Of a stretch of DNA of 64,000 nucleotides, positions 24,220-34,282 are shown one piece after another. How positions within the stretch are numbered: position 1 is the first letter of the stretch; every line of letters begins with the position of its first letter. Made by a program: the position numbers and the translations under genes. Below the pieces are notes generated by a model that saw only the letters and a program-made list of their open reading frames with translations, was not told the origin of the DNA and did not search any database. The DNA is from Sorex araneus (lineage: Eukaryota; Chordata; Mammalia; Eulipotyphla; Soricidae), in the NCBI RefSeq assembly GCF_027595985.1, contig NC_073307.1:121747678-121811677 (forward strand), written 5' to 3'.

Positions 24220-25225
24220 TCATAGCTCCTGGGTGGTCAGCTTCTCCCCACGAGGGCTCCTTTCACTTTCCTCCACTTCAGGAAAGTCCTGCAAAGCCCT
24301 CTGTAGTGTCAACTTGAGGATTTGTCGCTGCCGCCGTTGCCTCTTTTGTCTAAAAGAGCCAACAAAGAAATAAATGATGGGGTTGGCACAGCTGTTAACG
24401 CAAGCCAGGACTTCTGGGGTTTCCTTAGCATGTAGGAAGTTGTTCACATCATATTCGAAGAACACACCAAGAAACCACTCAATTCCCCAGGCCAAGCCAC
24501 AGAGGAGGAAGACGAGTACCGTGAGCCCAATAGTCACATACAGCCTGGTCAGCCTTATCTGCTGGGAGCCACACAGCATTCTGAGCAGGAGGGTCAAGCT
24601 GGAACCAACAAGAAGCACCAGTAAGACCAGCAGCCATATGCAGATGATGCTATCAAATAGCAGGCACATATAACCATCTACGTTCCAATGCAGTAAGCCA
24701 CAGTACATTCCTTCCAATATGCTCAGCAATAGGCACAGAACCCAGAGCAGGGCACAAATGACAGCTGACATGTGTTTGGGACGGTGGCAGCGGTACCAGA
24801 TGGGCCACAGGACCAACAGGCAGCGCTCGGTGCTAATAGCACTGAGAATGCTCAGGCCTGCAATGTAGGCAAAGAAAAACATAGTGGCTAAAAGTTCAGG
24901 GATGTCAAAGAAGACGGAGCTAAAGGAGTTGATGAGTCTCTGGAGGGAGAATACAGTGCGGATGGAGAGGTAAAGAAAATCAGCTCCGGCCAAGTTGAGG
25001 ATGTAGATGGAGAAAGCGTTCCTCTGTATCTGGAAGCCCAGGAGCCAGAGCACGACTGCATTTCCTGCCAGCCCCACCAGGGCAAGGATGACCATCAGAA
25101 AGTCCTGGGTTGTGGTTTCTGTATCAAAACTTGGAGGAGGGTCCTGCTCACTTTCATCAAGTGTGAAACTAATCCACCAATCTGTGACAGTTGGATCCAC
25201 ATACAGAAACTCTCCATAGGTGCTC
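24220..25225 (-). CDS. MRGPRX-like: Mas-related G-protein coupled receptor, MRGPRX-like (main coding exon)
   Basis: Seen: an open frame of 335 codons from a splice acceptor (TTTGTTCTCAG, AG at 25226-25227) to a TGA at 24220. Residues are numbered here from the frame opening at 25254, which begins with TTG, not ATG. Seven hydrophobic segments lie near 54-74, 83-101, 121-144, 163-181, 203-227, 236-261 and 279-300. Family marks are NLAGADFLYL (TM2), STERC in place of DRY (142-145), VLWPIWYRC, LCGS, and NPIIYFFVGSF (TM7). The C-tail is basic and then acidic. Glu181 and Asp201 sit where human MRGPRX2 has Glu164 and Asp184, the cationic-ligand pocket. Known of the family: plasma-membrane receptors of sensory neurons or mast cells, signalling through Gq/Gi. 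Odd: the expected start Met before DPT is GTG (25198-25200). The first in-frame ATG in this exon is 25093-25095, at the start of TM1. An upstream exon probably supplies the start. The orthologue (X1 to X4 or other) is not resolved. Confidence 0.93.
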
Positions 25226-25240
25226 CTGAGAACAAATGAA
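25226..25240 (-). other. MRGPRX-like: Splice acceptor of the MRGPRX coding exon
   Basis: On the minus strand a T-rich stretch ends in TTTGTTCTCAG, directly before GAGCACCTATGG. MRGPRX genes have an acceptor shortly before the start codon of a single large coding exon. The same acceptor block recurs in the relic copy at 27727. The exon's first base is the third base of an Arg codon, so an incoming exon must end in phase 2. Confidence 0.75.
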
Positions 25241-25764
25241 ACAATTATAACCAATCATCACTGATTCTTGTGTTGTGAGGGAATCACTGACCTGAAGTTA
25301 CAGGGAGAAAAAGAGACTTTGTATCTCATCAGATACATACTCACAGCACTGGGTCCTGGAAATCTAGATTTACATTATTCTTTGTTCTAAAATCTAAGCT
25401 CTCTGTACTGCAAAATGGCCCTTCTGCACACATAAGAATGCCATGATCCTAACATCATTATTCATTATCATATCCCACATCATGTCTGCTGTTGAGAAAA
25501 GGAAAAAAGGTCAGCTGTATGAGAGAGCAACCAAATTCGAGTTGCTACAAATCTGGGACTGAGGTATCCTCCAGGACAGAGAGGCGATCTCTGATCATCT
25601 CTTGAATGTTGTCATAGTTCCTGAAGTAAAAGGGGTTGATGAGGATGTAGAAGAAAAGCAAAATCTCTGCGCCCCCTTATCAAGGCACTGTACTTTTATT
25701 CATTACACTGAACACACGTAGTAATTAAGAGTAAGTCTTTTTTCACTCCCTTATCCATTCAAAA

Positions 25765-26017
25765 GGGCAAGAGAAATAGCACAGTGGGTAGGGGATTTGC
25801 CTTGCACACGGCCAACCCGGGTTCGATTACTCTGTCCCTCTTGGAGAGCCCGGAAAGCTACCAAGAGTATCCCACTTCCACAGCAGAGCCTGACAAGCTA
25901 CCCGCGGCATATTCAATATACTAAAAACAGAAGCAACAAGTCTCACAATGGAGACGTTACTGGTGCCCGCTCGAGCAAATCGATGAACAATGGGACAACA
26001 GTGCTACAGTGCTACAG
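25765..26017 (+). mobile_element. RTE-tailed SINE (SOR1-type head, RTE 3' tail) in the MRGPRX intron
   Basis: The head is tRNA-like (AGCACAGTGGGTAGG ... GGGTTCGATT). The core is GAGAGCC ... GCATATTCAATATACT. The tail is GAGACGTTACTGGTGCCC, then GAGCAAATCGATGAACAATG and (GTGCTACA)n. The flanks ATCCATTCAAAA (25753) and ATCCACTCAAAA (26018) look like a 12-bp target duplication with one mismatch. Confidence 0.85.
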
Positions 26018-26048
26018 ATCCACTCAAAATTCAATAATCTAGTCATAC

Positions 26049-26111
26049 CTGATATTTGTCATTGTTGTCAAAATTCTCTGTAATATCCCCAGCATCTGGC
26101 ATTTGTTTCTT
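26049..26111 (-). other. Candidate alternative 5' exon C, copy 1 (ATG at 26093-26095)
   Basis: The minus strand has a donor AAATATCAG|GTATGA ending at 26049. An ATG 47 nt upstream opens fifteen codons plus AG, so it would read in frame into the receptor exon at 25225. A second in-frame ATG starts four codons before the junction. The same ~90-bp block, with its donor, recurs at 26751-26843. Whether it is transcribed is unknown. Confidence 0.3.
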
Positions 26112-26778
26112 AGAGAAAATCTAGTGCCATATTTTCATTGATCCAGGAAAATAAAATGGATCTTGAAGAGACTAAAGGATTTTCCTGAGATATTGGTGTG
26201 AAGAGCATGCCCAGTATTGACCCTGATCCTGTGGTCCTGAGAAATCCCTACTTGTTCTCTGCTTATTCATGATTGGAGAAAAGCCCAAGAAAAATAATCT
26301 TTTGATACAGATTTTGAAGAAGATACGGTATGGCAGTCCCTGCTAGCTGCCTTCAATGTCCATGCATTCTCCTCTTCTCAAGCACAATGCTTACTCCTGG
26401 GAGTTTGGGAAAAGACTGTTTACTGAGCCCTGTCAACCAGTGCAAGGGGATCAGAAATAAGGTCCCACTGCTTATGCCCTTTTCTGGAGCTGGATACTGA
26501 TGTGTGTAGAAATCTAGATAGGCTCATATAAGATGAATAATACTATCTCTAAGAATAACTAAAGTCACTGGTGTCTCTTTGTCCAAGGTCAGTAAGAACA
26601 ATCTTAATAACTTCTGTCTTGCTTAAGTTACTGTTATCAGACAATACTTTCTTTGGTACCTCCTTGACAACCAAAATAATAAAATTTAATAATTAAAAAT
26701 AATCAGGAGAATCAATTGATTGGCTGTCCCTAATAAATTTTGATATTGATTTATCAAACTTCAATAATTTAGACATAC

Positions 26779-26843
26779 CTGGTATTTGTCATTATTGTCA
26801 AAATTCTCTGTAATATCCCCAGCATCTGGCACTTAGTCTCCCA
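26779..26843 (-). other. Candidate alternative 5' exon C, copy 2 (ATG at 26823-26825)
   Basis: Diverged direct repeat of 26022-26111. Its donor, AAATACCAG|GTATGT at 26779, is a better match to consensus than that of copy 1. The reading length (47 nt from ATG to donor) and the phase are the same as in copy 1, so both copies would extend the receptor N-terminus in frame. The similarity stops soon outside 26751-26843. Confidence 0.3.
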
Positions 26844-26989
26844 AATCTAATAAATCATCTCATTTCAGACCATTCATTTTTCTGATTTTCTGAGAGACAG
26901 AATGGAAAAGACTTTGCAAAGCAAGATAAAGGGAGTGGGATTCTCACAGCACTTTAGGCAAGGAATGCAGCTTATTTTAGGAAAGAACC

Positions 26990-27620
26990 TATTTCTCACA
27001 ACTGCAATGTGTAGATGGAGGTGGAGAGTATTGAAAGGCTTATGATAAAACTAAACATTGTTGCTGTACTATTTCCAATATCTGTGGATGAATCTGCCAG
27101 CCCCAAACTTTCTAGTACATAGTTTATGCCTTTAAACCTTGTATTTTCCCACTTGACAAGCCCATGTGAATTTCATAGGTGGAGCTATGTGAACATGCAA
27201 GAGAAAGGAAAGGAGAGCTTTAGCAATAGACAATTAATCAATGTACCTTTCCTGCATTATTTTTTCTGCTGGAAGTGATCAGATGACCTGTGCTGAAGGG
27301 AAGAGACCCTCCAGAATTGAAAGTTGCTAGAGGAAGCTTCTCTGCCTTGGGGAGAATCTCGCATGACCAAAAGTGACACTCAGAGCTAGAGGAAATACAA
27401 TCAAGATACACATCAGTCCTTGGTTTTCTAGGTGAGATATAGCTGCAATGAGAGTGTAGAGTCATGTGAATCAAGACACTTTCGTGGGTTTTTTGCAACA
27501 ATGGATCTCATTATATGTCTGCCTCTCGTCTGCCCCGCCCCACAAGTTCTGATTCTCTTCCCAGCAAGTTTTTATTGTTTTAGAATCTGTCTGTTAGCTT
27601 TGCCAGGAACAAGATAAGCT
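26990..27620. repeat. Paralogous block A of the MRGPRX duplication
   Basis: Diverged similarity to 30870-31480 runs through the 3' intron side (ATAAAACT..., CCAGCCCCAAACTTTCTAGTA against CTAGCCCTCAAATTTCTAGTA), candidate exon A, and upstream sequence up to the TGTTAGCT motif. This supports an old tandem duplication of the receptor unit. Confidence 0.6.
27247..27430 (-). other. MRGPRX-like: Candidate 5' exon A of the MRGPRX gene (in-frame ATG at 27255-27257)
   Basis: The minus strand has a donor GGAAAG|GTACAT at 27247/27246. An ATG 11 nt before it reads Met-Gln-Glu-Arg and would join in frame to the coding exon at 25225 across a ~2.0-kb intron. The block is clearly similar to 31107-31300. The A at -3 is favourable. 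The exon's 5' limit is not visible; 27430 is only where similarity was followed. Inference from splice consensus, phase and paralogy; the ATG could also be 5' UTR. Confidence 0.45.
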
Positions 27621-27639
27621 TGGAGGATGGTATTGGTCA

Positions 27640-27727
27640 CTTCCATACGTTGGTGTGACTTCCACCCTCCCATCTATGACCACTGGAGCCACATTCAGAA
27701 AATCCCACTGTGGTCCTGAGAACAAAA
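27640..27727 (-). pseudogene. Relic start of a second MRGPRX coding exon, body deleted
   Basis: On the minus strand this aligns with the acceptor and first ~85 bp of the intact gene: TTTTGTTCTCAG, then a block ending near TCTGAATGTGGCTCC, where the intact copy has TCTGTATGTGGATCC. The homologue of the 'MDPT' start is again GTG. After ~27640 the similarity to the receptor stops and sequence like the 31.3-31.5 kb block begins, so the transmembrane coding region has been lost. An RTE-tail fragment (27742-27830) sits just upstream in the intron. Confidence 0.6.
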
Positions 27728-28300
27728 TGACTGTTGCAAATGTTGTCATCACTGTATCATTGTATTACTGTCATCTGGTTGATCGTCGATTTGCTAGAGC
27801 GGACTCAGTAACGTCTCCATTCATCCCATTGTCATCACTAATTCTCATAATATAGGGGAATCTCTGACTGTATGTTACAGGGGAAAGGGGAGTCTTATTT
27901 ATCTGGTATTATGGAAGGCCACCAACAGTAGAGTCCTGGGAATGTGGATTATTATTCTTTGTTCTTATCCTGGGCTCTCTTTCCTTAAAAAAATTTTTTT
28001 AAAAAATCTTCTACATTTGTGGAGATACCATGCATGGCTCTAACATACTGACTGACAGTTCTGGCCCAGGACATGTTCCCTGTGGGAAAGAACTAAAAAG
28101 TAATATTGCTGCTGTTTGGGCAGTGATAGACTGTGAATCTAGTTGTTTCATATCTGGGACTGAGGTGCCTTTCAGTAGCAGGAAATTGGAAGGCACAAGC
28201 AACCTCAGGGAAGAAGAGTGGTACCCCCACTGGGGAGAGTATAGATCGAGATTCAGAGTCCTGAGAGGATTAAGGTCTCCTGCTATAACACCTGGGCACA
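27728..28300. repeat. Intron copy paralogous to 25226-25640
   Basis: Shared pieces in the same order include CACTAATTCT / CACTGATTCT, a GTTACAGGG(G/A) block, TTATTCTTTGTTCT, and ATCTGGGACTGAGGT (28153 against 25552). This is the intron next to the relic receptor exon. It is interrupted by an RTE-tail fragment. Confidence 0.55.
27742..27830 (-). mobile_element. RTE-tail fragment
   Basis: The minus strand carries only the tail: GAGACGTTACTGAGTCC, then AGCAAATCGACGATCAACC and degenerate CAGTAAT/CAGTGAT repeats. It is a 5'-truncated SINE or RTE 3' end. Confidence 0.7.
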
Positions 28301-29856
28301 CTGTGATGCTTACTGAGCCCAGTGTCAGCCCTCTAAAGCATGTACTGTTGCTCTGTTCACTAATGTTTCCCAGGGCCTAATTTTTGGGAGGGACACAGTG
28401 AATTGTTAAGAATCTTTTTTCAACAAATAAATAAAATGAGTAAATGGGAATATTGAGGTAGTGAAAAATTTGTAATAAATTTTAGAAAAGAATACAACTT
28501 CAAAACGAAGTCTTTAAAAATATGTAAACAAATGAATAAAAGGTTATTTCCTTACCATTTATTCTGTCTAAAACAAAATACTGCTTGAAAGAAATCTTCA
28601 CATGCGCATTAGTAATGATGAACTTGATGGGGTCTCTAACCCAGCCTATGGCTCTAATGGTTCACTAGAAGGGTTTAGTACAATTTAACGGAAAGAGGTG
28701 GAGGTGGGAGGAAGGTTGTCTAAGGTAAGACATAATAACTCAACTAAATACAGGGACTAGGGGATTAAAAATAACTAAGGCATATTAATGAAGGTTTAAT
28801 TATAATAATTATATAAATACCATTTATATCACATATACCACATCTCCACTATGTGATTTGAACTGGAATTTTCTTTGCACTTTGAAGAGTTTTCATTGGA
28901 TAAAAAAATGGAAAATGGAAAAGTCTCTATGTTGTACAGGGGTTGTGATGGAAATATAAAGGTTCATGTGAATTCTTATCAGACAGCGGAGGGCAGGGTT
29001 GTCATTTGGAAGAATAACTGCTAGTTCTCCTTAATGCTCTTTTTCCTTGCTCTTCCTCAGGGATGTATATTGATATGTTCAAGAGACCACATCAGATCAT
29101 GTATGATAAACCATATTGTCTTTAAGTAGAGAGTAGAATATTGGGAAGGAATGGGGTCCTATGTCTTGGGTGATAAGAACAGTCAGTAAATTATATCTCG
29201 TTCAATTCACTATTTTAATGTAACACTTCCTCTGGCAACCTAAACCATAAACTATATACATATAAATGCCTGTGTATTTATATTTCCTACTTAAAAAAAT
29301 CCATTCCCAAGTCATAATGATAATGATGAGAGATTATTTCAAAGACATGAGAGCATTTCAGAAAAAAAGGAAAAAATCAACACAGAGGTGTCAAATAAAC
29401 AAACTGAAGGGGTGGACTAAAAAGTTTATTCAGTTTATGGAGCAGGATACAGAAAATATCAACCAAGAGAAGATAACTCCTTGAAATCTTTTTTTTTCCC
29501 CCTCCGTTTCTAGGGTTAGTGAAGGAGAGAAAATAGCCTGAGATTGAGAACAAAAGGAAATCTATCTGGGGTCAGTTTCTGGCTCTCACCAGTCAGCCTG
29601 TGAGATCACAGTGGCAGAGTTAGTCTGCCTCAGAGTGGGGCCGTCTCCAGTGACCCTTCCCTGTAGCTTCAGCTACCACCACAAACACAGCTCAGCACTC
29701 CCTGAGTTCTGGAAAACTCCTCCTCCCTGAGTCTGGGTCTAGTCACATTAAGGCACCTTACTATTGTTTTCCTTTGGTGGTAGTGCTCACCACACCACTT
29801 AGCTTTCCCAAAACATAACCACAGTTATGAACTCTTCCTTAATGAAACTTTGACCA
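28301..29856. other. Unassigned sequence
   Basis: AT-rich. No gene or repeat recognised. Confidence 0.35.
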
Positions 29857-30014
29857 GGGGCTGGTCACAGCGGGTAGGGCATTTGCCTTGCACAAGGCCA
29901 ACCAGGGTTTTTATTCCATATGGTCCCCCAAATACCGCCAGGAGTAATTCCTGAGTGCAGAGACAGGAGTAACCGCTGTGCATCGCCAGGTATCACCCAG
30001 AAAGAAAAAAAAAA
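29857..30014 (+). mobile_element. SOR1-type SINE
   Basis: GGGGCTGGTCACAGCGGGTA ... CATCGCCAGGTATCACCC, with short internal deletions. Confidence 0.8.
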
Positions 30015-30116
30015 AAGAAAAGACAGAAAAGACACTCTGATCAATCGCCCTATTTTAGGTCATTTGTTTAGTTGATATCTAAGAAATAGAGGGGGGGGAA
30101 AGCTTTGAAAAATCAT

Positions 30117-30768
30117 CATCATCCCGTTGATCATCGAATTTCTCGAGCCGTCTCAGTAATGTCTCCATTTGTCCTAGTCCTGAGATTTTAGAAGCCTCTC
30201 TTTACTCATCCTTCCCAACGATGCCACATTGGAGGCTCTTTCAGGGTCAGGGGAATGAGACCCAGCATTGTTACTGGTTTTGGTATATGAATACACCATG
30301 GGGAGTTTTTGAGGCTCTTTCATGTAGGCAGGAAACTCCCAGTAACTTGCCAGGTTCTCCCAGAGGGAGAAGTAGGCTATAAGATGTCCAGGCTTCCAGG
30401 AGCTTGGTTTTAAGTCTCTGGATGTTGGCCGTTGGTGGGATTACATGACGCCAGGGGCAGTCCCTGAGTGTGACTGCCTAGCTACTGGAAAATGGGAAAT
30501 CTGGGTGGAAGACGCCCAGTCCCAATCCAAGCAGGCTTGGAGGTCTCAGCCCCAGCTTCAGGTCCCACACACCTGGGTCCCTCTGCCAGTACCTTCATGC
30601 ATGAGACTCTTTGGAATGTGTGGAGAGGGGCCTTGAGCATAGCTATGACTAGGCTCCAGAGGTCTTCGGCCACGGGAGCTCTGCTAAGGGAGGGGAGGGA
30701 AGCTGGAGCACACCCCCTCTGAGGGGCCCCGGGGAAGACAGCCAGGCACTTCTGGTTGGCTGGTTGTC
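30117..30768 (-). mobile_element. ~650-bp composite retroposon with RTE tail, copy B
   Basis: Flanked by TTGAAAAATCAT at 30105 and 30769, a 12-bp target duplication that marks the full 652 bp as one insertion. Body, core, spacer and RTE-like tail are in the same order as copy A. No coding capacity seen. Confidence 0.78.
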
Positions 30769-30869
30769 TTGAAAAATCATTAAAACTAATGTACTTCATC
30801 TAAGGATGCTTGCACATATGCCTACCTTGATCCCTATTTCAGAAAATAAGATATTTCTTATGCAAATGT

Positions 30870-31500
30870 GAATGTCTGGAGGGTTAGGAAAACGGGGAAG
30901 AGGATACAATAAAACTGAGCACTGTTATTTTGCTATCTCTGATCTTCCACAGCTGAGTCTGCTAGCCCTCAAATTTCTAGTAGGAAACTGAAATCTTTAT
31001 TCCATCTTATGCTCAAACTCCTTGAGTTGGTATAGATGTGCAATAAGAGGATAAAACTGACTTAGAAATTTAAGGAAAATTTCTAAGAAATTTAAGAAAA
31101 ACATACCTTTTCTCCATTTTCTTGCTGGAAGTGATCAAAAGACCTGCACCCAAGGGAAAAGACTCCCGGGATTGAGAGTTGGTGGGGAAGTCTTCTCTGC
31201 CCTGAAGACGACCTTGCCTGAGTTGAAGCAGAAGGTGGGGCTGGAGGAAGTGAACCAAGATGTACATCAAGTCCTTCATCTCCTATCTAGGGCCCCGCTG
31301 GCAAATGGCAGTGCAGAGTTTAGTGAGTCACACGTGACCCCTCATGAGATTTTCAACATTTGATCCGATTATGTGCCTCTTTCTCATCTACCCATCCCTA
31401 TGGGATCTGACTCCTTTCCCTGCCAATTTGTTGTTGTTGTTGTTGTTGTTGTTGTTTTAAAGCCTTTGGCTGTTAGCTGTCTCTAGGGGAGCAGCACCAG
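30870..31500. repeat. Paralogous block B of the MRGPRX duplication
   Basis: Partner of 26990-27620. It holds candidate exon B and a (TTG)n run at about 31430-31456, where block A has a T-rich stretch. Order and orientation match block A. Confidence 0.6.
31107..31300 (-). other. Candidate 5' exon B (upstream paralogue of exon A; ATG at 31115-31117)
   Basis: The minus strand has a strong donor, GAAAAG|GTATGT, ending at 31107. The ATG 11 nt upstream has A at -3 and G at +4, and reads Met-Glu-Lys-Arg when joined to the phase-2 acceptor at 25225 or to the relic acceptor at 27727. The block is a diverged copy of 27247-27430 and lies in the expected place for the first exon of a second, tandem MRGPRX copy. 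Its own coding exon is almost entirely missing. Confidence 0.42.
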
Positions 31501-31554
31501 CATGAGGCTTCCTTTGGCCCTTAGAGCCAAGAATAAATAAAGCATAACCTTCTT

Positions 31555-31737
31555 TTTTTTTTTTTTTTTTTTTGCTTTTTGGGTCACACTTAGCAATGCT
31601 CAGGGTTACTCCTGGCTTTGCACTCAGGAATTGCTCTTGGCAGTGCTTGGGGGACCATATGGGATGCCGGGGATCGAACCCGGGTCAGCCGCATGCAAGG
31701 CAAACGCTCTACCCATTGTGCTATCACTCCGGCCCCG
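31555..31737 (-). mobile_element. SOR1-type SINE with target duplication
   Basis: Near-consensus. ATAAAGCATAACCTTCTT (18 bp) at 31537 and 31738. Confidence 0.95.
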
Positions 31738-31907
31738 ATAAAGCATAACCTTCTTACCTGTCATCAAGGCCCTCTGTGACTCTCCCCTTTCATCATTATA
31801 GTAAGTAAGGCATGAGGTGTACATTTTCTTTCCAATTAACAAATAAGTTCTAATTTCTTTTGCACAAGGCAATAAATTGCTTTTATTCAAAATTTATTTG
31901 ATTTTTT

Positions 31908-32084
31908 GGGGCTGGAGCGATAGCACAGCGGGTAGGGCGTTTGCCTTGCACGCGGCCGACCCGGGTTCTAATCCCAGCATCCCATATGGTCCCCTGAGCA
32001 ACGCCAGGGGTAATTCCTGAGTGAAGAGCCAGGAGTAACCCCTGTGCATCGCCAGGTGTGACCCAAAAAAAAAAAAAAAAAAAC
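31908..32084 (+). mobile_element. SOR1-type SINE, young, perfect 20-bp target duplication
   Basis: Consensus-like (GGAGCGATAGCACAGCGGGT, GCGGCCGACCCGGGTT). CAAAATTTATTTGATTTTTT at 31888-31907 and 32085-32104. Inverted relative to the SINE 170 bp to the left. Confidence 0.96.
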
Positions 32085-32104
32085 CAAAATTTATTTGATT
32101 TTTT

Positions 32105-33127
32105 GTGGTTGTAGATTTTTGTTAATAAACATATACTCCTCTATTTTTAATTAGCCAGTATTACTAATAAAGCCAATACCTCCTGTTACCAGATCATAAG
32201 ATTTTGGGATATAGCAATTACTTTAGAATTATCAGAAGAAAATGTGTGATCTCGTTTCATGTCATGTTTGGGGTTGATGGAGTTTCTCTGATTTCAGGTT
32301 ACCATTATTTAATAGAGCAGAATATCCCACAATTATCTCTCCAGATATTGTGGAATGGCTCGAACACAGCTCTGAAGCCAAGCTGCTCTTTGTGACCTCA
32401 GACAAACTCATCTGTTTCAGTTTCTTCCATTATAAAACTGAGATGATACTACCAATGTCAAAGGTTTTTATGAAGAGTAGTAAATCAATCATCTCTTTAG
32501 TTCGGACCAAAGACATGTGCACATTCATTTGAAAATGTAAAAACATGCGTTTTTACTATTATCTATTTCTAGCAGTCTAATTCACATGTGTTAGAGTATC
32601 ATTTTTCCCCCAAGAGCTCTAAATTTCTCTTATTTTCTATCTCTTTTCTTCCAGCTTTGTGTAATTTTAGAAATGTATCTTTGAGGTGACTTGTCAATTT
32701 TCCACTGTGTTGAACCATCTGCTTAAGGCAACCACCAAATTTTAAATGTGCTGTTTTTTTCTTTAACTACAACTTTTATTTCCTTAGACTTAATTAAAAA
32801 CAAAGGTGAAAATTATTAATAAATTAGCTTGATATCTACAACTTGAATTTAATGATATAATTCACAAATTTGATGAAACCATACAAACAACATCAAGAAA
32901 AAAACCTATCATTTTTTCATTAGCTATTAAAGTGATGCAGCTGGAGGGTGGTAGTGGGTTGATACATACAAAAAATAATTCTACCTTAGACTGATTAAGC
33001 AAGGCTTTTCCTTTGGCATATTTCTGGTCACAAAACATACACCAAAATAAAGAGCCCTGATAGTTTTTAAATTGAATAATAATTTACCTTGAACCATTCA
33101 ATGATTTTAAAATTCAATCATACCACA
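32105..33127. other. Unassigned AT-rich sequence
   Basis: No feature recognised. Confidence 0.35.
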
Positions 33128-33300
33128 AGCAGAAGAAATAGTACAGAGAGTAAGGCATGCAATTGCCTTGCATTGCATATGTCGGTCCGGAATTTCATCC
33201 TCGGCACCCCGTTTAGTCATCCAAGCCCACCAGGAGGGATCCCTGAGTACACAACCAGCAGAAAGTTTTGAGCACAGCCAGGTATGGCTCCAAAATAAAA
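33128..33300 (+). mobile_element. SOR1-type SINE, decayed
   Basis: GCAGAAGAAATAGTACAGAG ... CAGGTATGGCTCCAAAATAA. Confidence 0.6.
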
Positions 33301-34279
33301 CAAAAAACAAAACACGTTCTGTCATTTCACTGGAGGTTCTAGGGTTACCTGAACCTATTCCTAGGGCCCATGGTGAGCCCACTGGCTAGATATTTTTCTC
33401 TGCGGAAAACATAAAAATGTGCTATTTTTATGCTAGCAACTTCTGCACATTCTACTTAAGACTGTTTTAAAATGTGCTTGTTAATTTTGGTTTTCTTGAT
33501 GCTGGTTCATATTATTATGTTTTAATTTTATGTATTTAACCCTCCTAAATATAATAATATTATAGTTATGTGATAATTCCAGTGCAAATCTATGCATTTC
33601 TTATTTTACTATCTACTGTTTCTTCTGCTATTTCATACAGAACCTGGTTACTTGGTATGCTTGTGCTTTTGGCGTTTTGACTTTTGACGAGAGCATGTTT
33701 GGTTTCAGTTCCCCAATATGTGAAATAAGATGCAGTGAGGACTTGGAACTCTCCTTGGGACTTTATATGGGGGGATCCTTTGGAGGTGAAATTATATAAT
33801 GAAGTTCCTCTAGAGTTTACTTTGTTCTTCTTGGGTTTCCTTTTATAAACTTTGAACTTCCCAGTAAGGCTTTCACTTCTCAAAGGTCTTCAGAAATCTC
33901 AGCTGCCATCAGGGAAGCCAGAGAAGAAAAGAGTTAAGTCTTGAAAGTTAAGACAAGTCATGGGTTGTGTGGATTTTGATCACAAAGTGATGCTAACTTG
34001 TGAGAATTGCACATTCTCAAGAGATATCAATTTGGGGAAGGAGAGATAAAGCAATTTGTCTTGCACAGGACCAATGCAGGTTCAACGAGGTTTCTCACCT
34101 TGGCTTATCCTAAATCTTCCATCTTGATAGATCATTGCAAGATGGTAACCAAGCAGGAAATCTAATTACCTTCTGAGAGAAAAGAGAATCCATTTAAGGA
34201 AATCAAGCAAGGAAATCACTTGATCGGCTGTGCGCTTCAGCAAGTCTCTCAGGTTGCTGAGGGGGAGAACCCACAGAAT
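33301..34279. other. Unassigned sequence with a decayed SINE piece
   Basis: 34035-34110 (GGGGAAGGAGAGATAAAGCA) looks like a SINE head. Otherwise nothing recognised. Confidence 0.35.
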
Positions 34280-34282
34280 ACA

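Noticed and set aside
24374..25219. Frames opposite or out of phase with the receptor
   Set aside because: Shadows of the MRGPRX coding exon.
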